64,000 nucleotides of DNA from Triops longicaudatus (taxonomy: Eukaryota; Arthropoda; Branchiopoda; Notostraca; Triopsidae): assembly GCA_022885665.1 (NCBI GenBank), contig JAGQDJ010000202.1, positions 744,001 to 808,000 on the forward strand, written 5' to 3'. The notes under the pieces are model-generated. The model saw only the letters and a program-made list of their open reading frames with translations. It did no database searches and was not told the origin of the DNA. A program made the translations under genes and the position numbers. This document shows, piece after piece, positions 1-10,999 of the stretch (positions are counted from its first letter, which is position 1; each line of letters starts with the position of its first letter).

Positions 1-1272
1 CTTTCGTATCATTAAGTGTGGAAAACAGGACAAAAACTGCGTGACTTCCTTTTCACGTTGCGAAACCATTAGGCAAAATGTGTGTTTTGTCTACAGAATA
101 ATAGCTCCGGTAGGAAAAGTCCCCTTTTCATTAGGACGACAGCGCAGGATAATTACGACTTTCAAGCTTTAAGCTTCGCGCTGTTATTTTTAAAGAAAAT
201 GTATTTTATTTGGTTTGGTGCTATTTTCCGGAATTATTGTACTCAATGCGCTAGGCTTTGTTTTCACTGAAGAATCAAAATGAGTTACATGACAAAAAGT
301 ATGGCATGTATTCCTTGTTGAATTTCAGCTTTTCTGATTTTAGTCGCGTAAGGTCAAAGTTTTGCGTGAATAGTGAGAGTGTGCGGAGTTCGGGACTGCG
401 TTATAGCGAATTTACATCGAGCTCGCATAAGTCGCGATTGTGTTGCAGTTTATGGTCTATTGTGTAAGGATTATCTTTCTATTTTTTATGGTTTTATCTC
501 CCATCACCAGAAGCGCTAACTTATAGCATGTTGCATACATACTAAGTGGGGCGTTTTTTGTGTGTGTATTTTAAGCTTACAGAACCTTGTAATTAAGAAA
601 ACTCTGACTATAGGCCAAAAAAATGCCCTGAAAGGCAAATCAGGGGTTGAGTTCCTGGATTCTTAGAATTTCCAACACGCATATCATAATTTCCATGCTT
701 GATAAGTTATTAGATGTTTTCAAGAATGCTAAGGACACGACAGTCCCTGCATGCCACTTTTAGCTTCTCTCCTTTTTTTTTTTGTTGGCCTTCTTTTGTA
801 GCTCAGTTCTGGAAAGAAAAGAAGGGAAGTAAAAAAAACCCTACGCAGAGACTAATTTGGCCTAATTAGCATATTCACAATGCCAGTTTCCTGATCTTTA
901 TCTCGTTGTGTTATCCTTTTCTGGTTTTTAATGTCTCACGTGGCAATGAGAGTGGTAGAAATGAAGTGGTGTAGTCTTGCAAGGTTCCAGAAGACAAACG
1001 AACTGGAACTTGAAAGATTCGGTTAGACAGGGAACGCTTAACTTTATGATTCCAAAATAGCTATGATTCCCAGGTGAAAATGAGGACGTTGGTACATTAG
1101 CAGGTTTTGGAGAGGATCTGCTTGAATTCCTTTGGTGAATGTGTGGTTACGTCTTGTAACTTTGCTCCACCGTGCTTGAACCCTTTGCTCCGCTTATCTC
1201 CACCGTGTTCTTTGTAATTATGGTGCTTAACCTTACCTTATTCAGTGCATGGAGTGTGTGTAATCATACTGT
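1..1272. other. Upstream non-coding flank, no gene recognised
   Basis: Short open frames occur (for example 82-270 and 258-467), but none has a family resemblance, signal peptide or supported splice pattern. The stretch is AT-rich and probably 5' flank of the chitin-binding protein gene. Confidence 0.5.
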
Positions 1273-1280
1273 TATATAAA
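1273..1280 (+). promoter_or_regulatory. Candidate TATA box of the chitin-binding protein gene
   Basis: A TATATAAA motif lies about 150 nt upstream of the chosen ATG at 1423. A start of transcription about 30 nt downstream (near 1303-1310) would give a short 5' leader. Inferred from motif and spacing only. Confidence 0.4.
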
Positions 1281-1422
1281 GTGCAAAGATCCAGGAAGGA
1301 AGCTTATGTGCACTTTCCCGCTAGATATCCATGGAAAGAGGTTAACTATTTACCTAATTGGAGTCAATTTTCTCTTAGGTAACGTTTCGCCTTCTTGCTG
1401 CCAATCTGTTGCTGACGTCATA

Positions 1423-3810
1423 ATGGCAAATCCGTGGAGAACTCTGTTAAGTGAGTATATTTGTTGTTAATTCCTGCTTGTGTTTGTGAGGTGTAACCAG
1501 AATTTTTCCCAGCCTTACTCGCATAGTTTTATCAACATTTTTCATCTTGCGTTCGGTGTGTTTCAATTAAAACTTGAAGTAAAAGCTTTTGTGATGTAAT
1601 CGCTTTCGTCCAGCTAGATTTGCCTTATTTTTCGGATATGATTTCGAAAGACGTTAAAGTTTCAACCAAGTGTGCAGTGCTGTTAATGTTGGGTGCTCTG
1701 AAGTTCTTAGGACAAGGAGGCCAGTTTTCTCCTTGTTTTCCAGTTTGAAACGAAACTTTCTCGCATATATAAACGTACGTAATGGTGCGTATCCTTCAGG
1801 AACGATACAAAAGAACCTTTGGTGGGACTATGGTTCGTAGGGTCCACGTTTCTTTTCTTCCAGCTCGTTCGTATAAGCTATTCTTAGTGTTCTTTTTTGT
1901 CATAAAATCATTTGTAACGCAGGTTTGAAAAGCTCTCTGACCGGTTATTCTTGTTGGAAGGTGGTAGTTCCAAGGGGCGGGGATTTTTCGGGCGTTCCAA
2001 ACTCTCAGCCAATATGACAGATGCTGTTACAAGAAAGTTTTGGTTGTTTAGGACAAATTAGCATACGATTTGTGTTAAGATTTTGGGTAATTGTTTATCG
2101 AGTTGTCATGGTGGTTGTTTTGGTTATGTAGGTTTGTTAACCTGGACACTGGGCTTGGGACTTGTTCAAGCTGAACCCAAACGACCGCCCAATTACCATT
2201 ATGATCACATGCCCGACACCTCTTTCTCCTGCGCAGGAAAAGTTGTAGGCGGATATTATGCAGATATCGACACTGACTGCCAAATGTTTCACGTTTGCGT
2301 GCAAGTAGATGAAAATGACGTAAGTATAACGCACATTGTGCATTCCTTGATATTTAACGTAAGTAATTCCTAAACCGTGCACAGGTTGATTTGTTCTGAA
2401 AAACAAGGACAGCCTGGTAAAATTTAGTCCCTTATTATTTTAATTTGCTCTCTGAGGGAAGCATTTTAGCGACGGAATTAACCTAAGGACGGTCGTAAAT
2501 TCTAGCAATTGCACGCCTTTTAACTGTCCTATTTTTAAACGAAGGACGTTTGGAATTTATTGAATACAGCTAAGGTATTAATTTGAAAGTTAAAACTCAA
2601 CCTTGCGATAATAAAAATTTTCTGTTTTTTTTATTTTTTTATTTTTTTTTTAAGTTTCCTTCAAGAACACGAACTTGACGAATGTCATTCAGTAGAAAGC
2701 AACAATTTGGGTTCTGGTTATGACCAAAATAACCTCGTCCTTTATCCTTATTCTCCACCTTATCTGTGGAAATTGTCACTTTCCAGACAAATTAGTTATG
2801 GGAACGAGTTACGCATCGTAATTTCTCCGCGTGTTTTATTTCGTTCGAAACAGAGAAAAAATTTTAAATTGAATGCCCGTTTTCTCTTCTTTTTATGTTG
2901 CCTGTAGGTACGTGACTTCAAATTCATGTGTCCGAACGACACTGTCTTTGACCAAGAAAACTTTATTTGTGCCAACTGGTTTGAAATTGACTGTGCCGCG
3001 TCAGCACAGTTCTTCGGCAAAAACTTACACCTCTTCCAAACCTTAAGCGAGGACCTGACGCGAGGAGGCGCTTTGAAAACCGGTTCCAAAATTCCTGGCG
3101 CCACCTTGAGCTTCCCTGAAGAACTCTCGACTGCCCAGAGGAAACAAGTCGAATTACAGCAACAGCAATTGCAAGACTTGGAGAAGCAACAAAATGAAAC
3201 CAACTCTAAACAGCAGAAAGTGCTCGATCTGCACCAGCGACGACAGGAAGAACACCAGCGGAAGCAGTTGGAAATTTTGCAACACCAGCAACTTCAGTTG
3301 GAGCAGCTGCGACCCTTGGAAACCCTTTCCCAAGGCCGGAAAGTCCCCTCTGCATCTTCTCAAACGGTGTCCATGTCCACGTCTTCGAGTTCCATTTCCA
3401 TTTCCGGTACCCATCCTTCAACTCCTAACGCTGCTTCCAAAACAGTTAATGATAAACTTCCTGTTCCTGCCGCAGGTACCACCGCGAATTCCGAGGGCAA
3501 GAAAGATGCCACGTCGTCGGGTCAGAAAGAGGCGCAAGATGGCACCATCGAGTACGATTATTATTATTACGATTATGATGATTCGACGGAAGCTCAGGGA
3601 ACCTTCTATTTGAACGATGAATACGATCCGAACGCAGCCGTCGTCCATGCTTCCAGAAGTAATCTTCCAGTGGCTGTAGGAATGGCTCCAAGAATGGTGA
3701 ACAGTCCAGTGCATCCGACGTCAGCGCCACCTAAAGTGGCCAATATCCCAATTCATGCAACATCACCGCCACCTAAAGCATCTTCTACGAATAAAAGTCC
3801 AAGTGCATAG
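1423..3810 (+). CDS. Secreted chitin-binding type-2 (peritrophin-A) protein, 372 aa
   Basis: Three coding exons: 1423-1450, 2132-2319 and 2908-3810, all with GT/AG boundaries and matching phase. The start has a strong context (A at -3, G at +4) and gives a signal peptide of about 23 residues ending LGLGLVQA. Residues 43-101 form one ChtBD2 domain with the six expected cysteines (C43, C59, C65, C80, C93, C101), including the family-like stretch CPNDTVFDQENFICANW. After it come a Gln/Glu-rich probable coiled coil (about residues 140-200), a Ser/Thr-rich stretch, an acidic tyrosine-rich run (YDYYYYDYDDS) and a Pro/Ser tail. Such proteins bind chitin in cuticle or peritrophic matrix; a single domain plus a long low-complexity tail resembles arthropod cuticle proteins rather than gut peritrophins. 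No catalytic domain is present. An in-frame upstream ATG at 1306 exists but has a poor context. Confidence 0.85.
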
Positions 3811-4740
3811 CACAAAGGAAGTGGCGAGATGTAAAAAGAGAGATTGAGAGACAAAATTCTTACAGAAGAACGTGAAGTTTTTTTCATTTTTGGAGGATAA
3901 TGTTTCCAGTGAAAAGAAAGTGGAGCCAGCGGCCATATTTTCGTTTTACAGTGACTAATATTATTTGTTATTAACTTAACAACGGATATAAACGATGTGA
4001 ATGAGGAAAGCAACAGCGTAAAATGGAAGATATGACTTGAACCTATTGTACAAATTACTTAGCTGTATCATATTCTTTTTGTACAGGTTTGACTGAAAAA
4101 GTCGTGACTGATTTTTTTAAAGAAAAAAGAGAAGATATTCAGTAGGAAAATTTTTGGAAAATATTTTTTTCTTGTAACGAAGCAGCAAAAAGTATATATC
4201 CTTGCCAAGTTGCAGTTGTATGATTACAGCAGATTGAAAAGGTGGAAAGACTTGTGTAGAGTTATTTTTATATTGCTGGACAAAAGTTTTGTATCCAATA
4301 CAAAATGTACACTTGGAGAGTCAACAGATTGATCATGTTGGTGCCTAAACCTTTCGAGGAAAAAATACCCCCTTTAATTGTTGCCTTGGAAACACAAAAG
4401 TCACATCCCCGAATATGTTTCGTGTATGGCTTGAGTGCTTGGAAGTCAACAATGTTGTCAAACGTTAAAATAGTGTTACATTTTGTTACAGAAAAAGAAG
4501 CGCTGCTTCAAGCCGTAAGTATTTGCACTGTTTAAGTTATAATCACTGTACCAAAACTGGGTAGGAACGGCGGCAGCTTTGAGTACCTCGTAATTTTTTC
4601 AGAAAGCTGACCCCTTTGCATTTTACAGTTCTTTCGGAGAGAGGAACTCGACATCGATAAGGTTTTCGCTGCCAGGAGGATTTAAGCGTTTCTGTTTGAA
4701 AAGACAAAATGGAATTAAAATTAGTGTTTCTTTAATAAAG
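3811..4740 (+). other. 3' UTR of the chitin-binding protein gene
   Basis: AT-rich sequence after the stop codon, without a convincing ORF, ending near a canonical AATAAA at 4734-4739. The exact cleavage site is not visible. Confidence 0.5.
4734..4739 (+). terminator. Polyadenylation signal AATAAA
   Basis: Canonical AATAAA about 0.9 kb after the stop codon of the chitin-binding protein gene and the first good candidate on that strand. Confidence 0.45.
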
Positions 4741-5432
4741 AGTCGAATGGTAGGTAAATTATGCGAAGTGTTAAGAAATTCACCAAGTTTTAGTCACAGG
4801 CGATGAGTCGCGAAGAATATTTTAGAGTTCGTGGATTTCGTTGGCAGATTCCGCTGAGCTGTCTTTAAGCAACGCCTGTAAAGCCATTAATGCTTAATCA
4901 GATTAGTATGCAATTTTTCAAACGGCTTAGCATTTATTAATAAGTAGAATGTTCAGTATTACCTTTCTTGGACCCGTTTGTGAGTATGCGTAGGTTAAAT
5001 GCGTTAGAATGGAACTAAGTACCATTAAGTGAAAAAATAACTACGTAAGTGAAAAATAGCTATGTATCGTAACGCGGCGACAGCACGAGTTGCTTAGGCT
5101 TCACAGAACTCCGATATTGTTATACTCTGTATGAAAACTCACGATTACCTCAATCACTTTGTCAATTTCCTTTCTTCGTTAAGAATTTACTTGTACGTTG
5201 ATTTTAAAACACGGAATTAAATATGAATTTGCAACTCATCTCTTTTGATATTCCGTCCACTGTTTTCTATTATTTGAAAATTAGCCATGCATTTAACGCG
5301 TGCATATGATTTTGCCATTCACCCTCCGTTCTCGATCGGTTGACAAAATCGAAGTTCTTGTACAGTTAGGCGATGCAACAGGTAAACAGTTGGGTCTTTG
5401 CAGTTAATTAAGTTATATAAAGCTATGTAGTA
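4741..5432. other. Intergenic stretch between two convergent genes
   Basis: No coding signal. It probably holds the 3' UTR of the minus-strand small secreted protein; a TTTATT (AATAAA on the minus strand) lies near 4931. Confidence 0.4.
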
Positions 5433-5834
5433 TTACGTAACAAAATAGGAAACATTATAATAAATATTTGAATAGGGTAAATTAAGGTAAGATATTATTA
5501 CCAAAATTCGTTGTTTTTCTTTGCAGGCGTACTCGGATTCATCGACGTCATTGTAGCAGTCGCTTTTGTAATCTGGGGGTAATTGTTTGCCTTCAAATTC
5601 ACACAGTTTCGCAAGAGATCGCGCTTTCACGATCATTTTGTCAAAACCTGTGGGTTTTTCTTGTGGGCAGTAAAAGACGTCAGGTGTTTTTTTGTCGTAG
5701 ACAATAGATTTGCGTAACATGTCCCCCGCCAATGCTATTCCCAACTACGGAATGTTTAAACAAAGTTAGAAAAAATATTAAGTGAGATTTGACTAACTTA
5801 CCAAGGCTAAGAGGATAACACAAGCACACCTCAT
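5433..5834 (-). CDS. Small secreted four-cysteine protein, unassigned
   Basis: Two coding exons, 5834-5802 and 5744-5433, joined through a 57-nt GT/AG intron. The first exon encodes MRCACVILLAL; the join gives a signal peptide that would be cut after ALLGIALA. The mature chain begins GDMLRK and carries four cysteines in the contexts FYCPQ, AKLCEF, SDCYND and YACKEK. The frame then runs to a stop at 5433. A possible splice donor (TTG|GTAATA) follows residue 92 at 5502, so the last 22 residues may be intron read-through and a further 3' exon may exist. A 5' UTR exon ending at 5942 (AA|GTGAGT) and an acceptor just before the ATG exon support a spliced leader. I do not recognise the family; cysteine number and spacing suggest a small extracellular disulfide protein, but no function is assigned. 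Confidence 0.6.
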
Positions 5835-5949
5835 GTCTGAAACACAGAATCATTTAATTAATTTAAAAAAGCGTTCTACTATTTGAATGCCCATCACTGA
5901 TATTGACGTGAAGTAATTGTTATTAAATAAAGACAACTCACTTGCGATT

Positions 5950-7598
5950 TTGATATAAGACCACCAACACTAATATCCAATGCAGATGTGCAGTTTTAGA
6001 CGTGTTGTCTCTGTGAAGGGAAACGCCTTTCTCTTGGAGAACGGGACTATGGACGTCTGCCTTCCAGTTTTACCTGGGATTGTAACCTGAGGTGGTGCAT
6101 GACTCGAATGTGGGAAGGTTACAGGCACAAAGTCCGCACCCCGCAGTCAAGAGTATCATTAAGGCTCAAACTCCAATAGCAAAGCTTGGTAATTTAGACC
6201 TTATGGACAAAGACATACCTGAAGAGATAGAAGAGGAATATTTGAGAGCTTCGTACGCCCTTGTGACATGGCCAAAGCCGTTAACGCAGTTCCTGAAGGC
6301 CAATCACCTCCTACGTAGAACGACTCAGTTCTAAACCAAATTAGGCAAAACGCGCAGAATTTAGAAACTTTTCCACCATCGAAGGAACTTGATAGGGGAT
6401 GAGAGATTCTTCTCGTGGTATCTCTATTGCTAAACGCTTGCGAATTGAAGCACTCTTGTGGACTGATTCCTGTGAATAAGGATTCTATGGCACAAAATAA
6501 CATACAGGATATGAAATATTTTGGAAATCGCATATACAATTCATGAAAAGACTGCTAACATTTATTATGTAAAAAATCCATTTCCTTTAATGTGGAAATT
6601 CTTGACTAGATTGATTGTCCGAGAAATAGCGAAATCGATCAACTAAACACCATGGCTCCGATTGCGAAGCAATGTCAAAACTAAGATGAATGAGTCAACA
6701 CGTCTAGAAACTTTTATGGAAACGAAACAACTGGCTGTCAAAACACCCTATTTACGAGATAAAGTAGGGGATATTTTATTAAGCTAGTAACATTGGATTT
6801 GATTTGGCCTCCCAAAGTCCGTGCTCGATCTATGTGCCGCGATTTGTGATCTGAATTTAACGAGTTAAGAAAAAGTGTCGGAATGGTGTACTTCCTTTCC
6901 TCCAAATGCGATTTTTTTTTAATTTAAAAAAGGAAGTTCAGCGATGCAATCTTATAAAACGTAAGAAACAGGCACGGAAAAATTTTGAATTTAAGCGTTG
7001 GGTTATCCGCTGTAAGACGTTTGTGGGATGATTCTCGTACGTTACCCGTGACGTAATATAAATTCGCTGCTGCTAACGAGACTTTTTCAAAATTTACCCT
7101 TACTGCTGGTGATTAGAGCATTAGGGATAATTTACGGTGGCTTTTTATGCGGGTATCCGAGTTTTGGAATCCGGGCTGGCCGTTCTCAACCCGAACCCTA
7201 CGAGCATGACAACAGATTTGAACGTGGCGCCAGTTTAACCTTGCCGCCGCTACGTGGCTACGCAATGTTTGCCTTACTTTTGACAGGCAAACATCAGCAT
7301 GGCTATGGGACGAAGGATCGCAGCCCATCGCATGTACGCGTTAAAACAATACAACCCGTTTCTTCTTTAACCATCATTTGTAAGCCATGACACCCTCTAA
7401 AAGTAGAGGCGTTGTGATCCCACTCATTAAAAGACAAGTTTGTGATATGGGGTGCTGAAGTTAGTTGTACCAGATCGAAGAACTCAATGGGAAAACAGTC
7501 CACAAAAACAAACCAAGTAGGCGCATATATTCATTCGGATACTTAAATCCTTTCTTCTTTTGATTAAATTTAGTCTAACAATTTTACGTTCGTTCTAG
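5950..7598. other. No recognised gene
   Basis: Contains several short open frames (6092-6334 on plus, 6201-6539 on minus, 7109-7390 on plus) without recognisable domains or a consistent splice chain. Some could be decayed upstream exons of the O-GlcNAcase-like fragment, but I see no GH84 catalytic motif. Confidence 0.4.
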
Positions 7599-8407
7599 GA
7601 TTTCAGTTTTCCGAAAAGATAAGAGATATTCTAATTGGTACTTTACCCGAAGTTTATGCAAAGTGTTTGGCTTTGTATCCAGTTCTTGATCCCGAAGGTC
7701 TGGTGGCAATTAGTCAAGCAAGTGGCCAAATCTTGCTGACAGCTTACCAGGTACAAGTGACCCAGAACCTGGGTGGACACGAATACCGTAAGTTGTTTAA
7801 TTTATTGATCATTTTTTTAAAATCAATGACTTCTGACTCACGTTTGCGAGTGAAAACTTTTGTTTTCTTTAGGAACTCATGGAGAGTTTGCAGAAAGATC
7901 GAACAGAGGCTGAAATTTTCTATAGCCAGCATTCTTCACAGTTGAGTGTAGGCCTGTTGACCTCAAAAGGGGATCAGTCCGTTGCCAAATGCCTAGTAAC
8001 TTGCGTAGTACTTCCTTAAGAGCGCATGGTAAGATTCCTTAATTGATATCAGTTTTAAAAAATATTTTAATTTCCATTTCAGAAACTTGTTATAGAAATT
8101 TCTCGTATTCTCTTATGTCTTTGGATTTCTTTGTTTGCTGGTATTTGATAGAGTATTGTTTTTAAATTTTATGTAGAGATATGCATTTATTAAGGCTGTA
8201 AAAACAACAGTTATTACTTTTGTTCCTACTATTTAACTTTTAGTATTTTAATGTTATAGTATATGTGTTAATAATATTTTGTGTGTTTCGATTTATCAAG
8301 GTTCATCCAGATGTTACGTGGAAGTGGAACGTGAGGACACAACAACCGTGGAATTCTACGCGAAAGTAGGCTTCATGAAAATAAAAAGGGAAGTGGGCAT
8401 TCTTTAA
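7599..8407 (+). pseudogene. OGA: O-GlcNAcase C-terminal (HAT-like) domain fragment, frameshifted
   Basis: Three exon-like blocks with good splice sites: 7599-7750, 7873-8028 and 8301-8407. The second reads SKGDQSVAKCLVTCVVLP and then stops. One base downstream-shifted, LRAHG continues into the third block (SSRCYVEVEREDTTT, VEFYAKVGF), ending in a stop. This matches the order of the C-terminal pseudo-acetyltransferase domain of O-GlcNAcase, which carries a DPSVAK, LKANGS and EFYSKLG series. The second block is 156 nt long where 157 are needed to keep frame, so a single missing base at CTTCC/TTAAG (about 8013-8018) explains the break. The first block resembles the family only weakly and the GH84 catalytic domain is not seen in the window. 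It is either a decayed partial copy or a gene with an assembly error. Confidence 0.5.
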
Positions 8408-9145
8408 GAATCAAAATCCTATTTTGAGCGTGTCTTCTAATGTCCTGCTGTAATTAATTCACCCTGTTTCATACACTGGCCGAAACCGTTTGGTTCATTC
8501 TTTTTGGAAAACTACGTTTGGTCGTAGGTTTTCTAGTCTGTTATTCTTCCATATTCGCTTCTTGTAAACGGCTGCTGTGTCGAACGACCAAGTCTTATTT
8601 CACAAATTTGAACCCGAATTGCTGTGCGAAATATACTGATTTAATTAGAATATTGTTTTATTTCTTAGCTCCACTAACTTCAACTCTTGTCTATGAGATG
8701 TGTACTACTTTTGTGAATTTATTATTATTTTTATTAATATTTCGTTCAATTTGAGTTCGTAAGTTCAATATCAATCTCCAGACGACATTTCAAGGAGATT
8801 CCTCATATTTTGTATGCAATAAGATTCTTATAATTCCAAATTCATCAATTGGAATAACTTGAAAATGTTCTATACGTCGTAATTTATAAAAATTTGCCTG
8901 AGCCTCAAGTGTTAACTATAGTACTTCATTTTGAACAAACTTCCTGCCAGAAAGAAGTCTAGAAATAATCAAAGAACAGTACTAATTAGCATCTGTGTCA
9001 AGTTACATAGGTAACATACCACCGGAATTTTCTGTATTAAAACAAGTAATCAGTAAGATAAGCCACGACTTCATTAATAGACTGTTGTTTCAAAAAATCT
9101 GCGTATTAAATTTATCCATGTGTTTGAATATTATAATCATTACGT
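8408..9145. other. Non-coding AT-rich stretch
   Basis: No domain, RNA gene or repeat recognised. It follows the stop codon of the O-GlcNAcase-like fragment. Confidence 0.4.
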
Positions 9146-9389
9146 GTTTTGGCCGAGCGGTCTAAGGCATTGCCTTGTGATCGTGAGGATGAGGGTTCGA
9201 GTCCCCGTGTCTAAGGTTTGGTTTTTCAGAGGGAAAGACTCTGTCTATCCCCTTTCCTCCATACCTATGGTATCTGGTATATCCCAATAAAACGGAATTG
9301 CCATAAGTACCACGGGAAGCAGGAGAGGGGATAGGAAAGCGTGAACGAGACCTCGAAAAGCATGATGCTGGCATCGTGCATCGCACTTT
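9146..9389 (+). mobile_element. tRNA-derived SINE-like element, copy 1
   Basis: The head carries an RNA polymerase III internal promoter: box A (GGCCGAGCGGTCTAAGG, about 9151-9167) and box B (GGTTCGAGTCC, 9194-9204), spaced as in a tRNA and most like tRNA-Leu. No complete acceptor stem or CCA-ready 3' end follows; instead a body of about 170 nt extends to a T-rich end near 9390. This is typical of a SINE rather than a functional tRNA gene. A related element lies on the opposite strand 1.5 kb away. Confidence 0.65.
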
Positions 9390-9400
9390 TTCCCATGTTA

Positions 9401-9571
9401 TTCCTTATGGGATTTCAAACTTTTTGGCTCCTGAGACGCCCTCAGGGCATAATTTCATATTCAAGCTCAGTTTTCTCGCTTATTTNTTCCTTATGGGATT
9501 TCAAACTTTTTGGCTCCTGAGACGCCCTCAGGGCATAATTTCATATTCAAGCTCAGTTTTCTCGCTTATTT
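9401..9571. repeat. Perfect 85-bp direct duplication separated by one N
   Basis: Bases 9401-9485 and 9487-9571 are identical; the single ambiguous base sits at 9486 between them. The two copies abut the N exactly, as expected when two contig ends with an unrecognised overlap are joined by a one-base gap. It is probably an assembly artefact rather than biology. Confidence 0.85.
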
Positions 9572-10800
9572 GAAGAGCTAGAGCAGTAATTTTTACAGAT
9601 TCTGAAAACTCTCACCAAGGCGAACATTCTCCGCACCTTAATTAGCGTATTCGTGAGTCAATTAAACGGACTACTGATAGTGCGTCTTGTATACCAAAAT
9701 CCTTAATTTAGAAGAAAATTCAGTTACTGTATTTGCTACCAACTTTCGAACTAGTAAATTTGTATTCTGAAATTGTAGCGTTGGTTTATTCAACTCGTGA
9801 GTTCAATACTTCGCAATGAACTTGCGCAGCTGAGGATTCCCAACTAATTCTCCCGATTTACCGATCCGACGAGGCTATTAATTCGTTATAAAAGACTAAC
9901 GATGACAAAGCAGTTTGATTAAATAGTTCTTTTTATTAATAACAATTCTCAGAAATCCCAGTAAGCAGGAAAAGTAACTTAAAAAAAAAACACTTCCGAA
10001 AATAATCTTGCAAAACCATCGTCTGTATTCTAAAACTCAAGCTTACAATGGCAACTTATTTCAAAAGTAGACCGCGAAGAGCGATAAATATATAAAACAG
10101 AACGGGCCAACCGCAATGGATATAATGGTATAAACAGGAAAATATCAGCCGCCAGCCGCAAAAATATTTGTGTTGAATTCGCTTTTTAACATCCGTCTGT
10201 CTTGTCCATGCCGCGTTTACCGGAGAACAAGTGCTTGGGAAGTTTAACTGAAATGACCTGTCGGCTTCACCTGCTTTGCCCATGCGGTTCATCTTTCCTT
10301 TGGCCTTGCCTACAATCAGCTTAATCTTTTTCATATAAAAGAAATCATAACAAATAATTCAAATAAAAAAAATCAAATTTTAGAACAAATCTATCTTTTA
10401 TTATATCAGTAATTACTTGTGCGTCTTTGGCGATCCACTCGGGTCACAAGGAGTAAAACGCGACGTGCTATAGACACGGCCTTCTTCATCCAAACGTGCT
10501 ATCTTGACGAGCTTTCTCGATCGCGTAACAGAACGCGACTGGGAACCCATCGGTTTTGGCATCCGGAGACCATTTTCCGCGTATGTGAGAATGTGTTTCG
10601 AATAATCCGCCTAGTTGCATACTGAGCTCAGGTTCTTGTTTCCGTCTCAATTAATTAAATGAAGACTAATCTAATTTTACAACTAAAGTTAGTATGTTCG
10701 TAGCTCTTATTTTCGCTTAAAAATAAACAAAAATTAACCATTTTTCACCAGAAAGAGGGTCTTAAAACTTCGTCGGTCTTAAAACGTAAAATAAACAAGA
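9572..10800. other. Intergenic, no gene recognised
   Basis: A minus-strand open frame at 10056-10334 (92 codons) and a plus-strand one at 10419-10625 have no recognisable family or splice support. The region may include distal 3' UTR of synapsin. Confidence 0.4.
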
Positions 10801-10985
10801 TGCACTTAGAACTGGTGCCGCTCCAATCCCTTTCAATAGTCTCCTCCTTTTCCTTGCAACATCCTTTGCTGTCTTCTTGTCTCTCTATATACATAATACT
10901 CTGTTCCAAACTTCAGACACGGGACCTCGAACCCGCTCCCTCACGATAACAAGTCCAAGACTTAGACCGCTTGGCCGTAGCACAC
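10801..10985 (-). mobile_element. tRNA-derived SINE-like element, copy 2
   Basis: Read on the minus strand, a tRNA-like head contains box A (GGCCAAGCGGTCTAAG, 10976-10961) and box B (GGTTCGAGGTCC, 10933-10922), followed by CGTGTCTGAAG, which parallels CGTGTCTAAGG after box B in copy 1. The bodies diverge, though both have a purine-rich middle and end near a GTGCATC motif. It is probably an older or diverged member of the same family. Confidence 0.6.
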
Positions 10986-10999
10986 TAATACTCTATTCC

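Noticed and set aside
3154..3730. Several long ORFs in other frames over the chitin-binding protein exon
   Set aside because: Shadows of the Gln-rich coding region; the real frame is fixed by the signal peptide and the ChtBD2 domain.
9150..9222. Possible functional tRNA-Leu gene
   Set aside because: Boxes A and B are present, but the acceptor-stem pairing is not evident and a SINE-like body follows, so it was called a SINE.
10056..10334. 92-codon minus-strand ORF
   Set aside because: No family resemblance, no signal peptide or splice context; overlaps AT-rich intergenic DNA.
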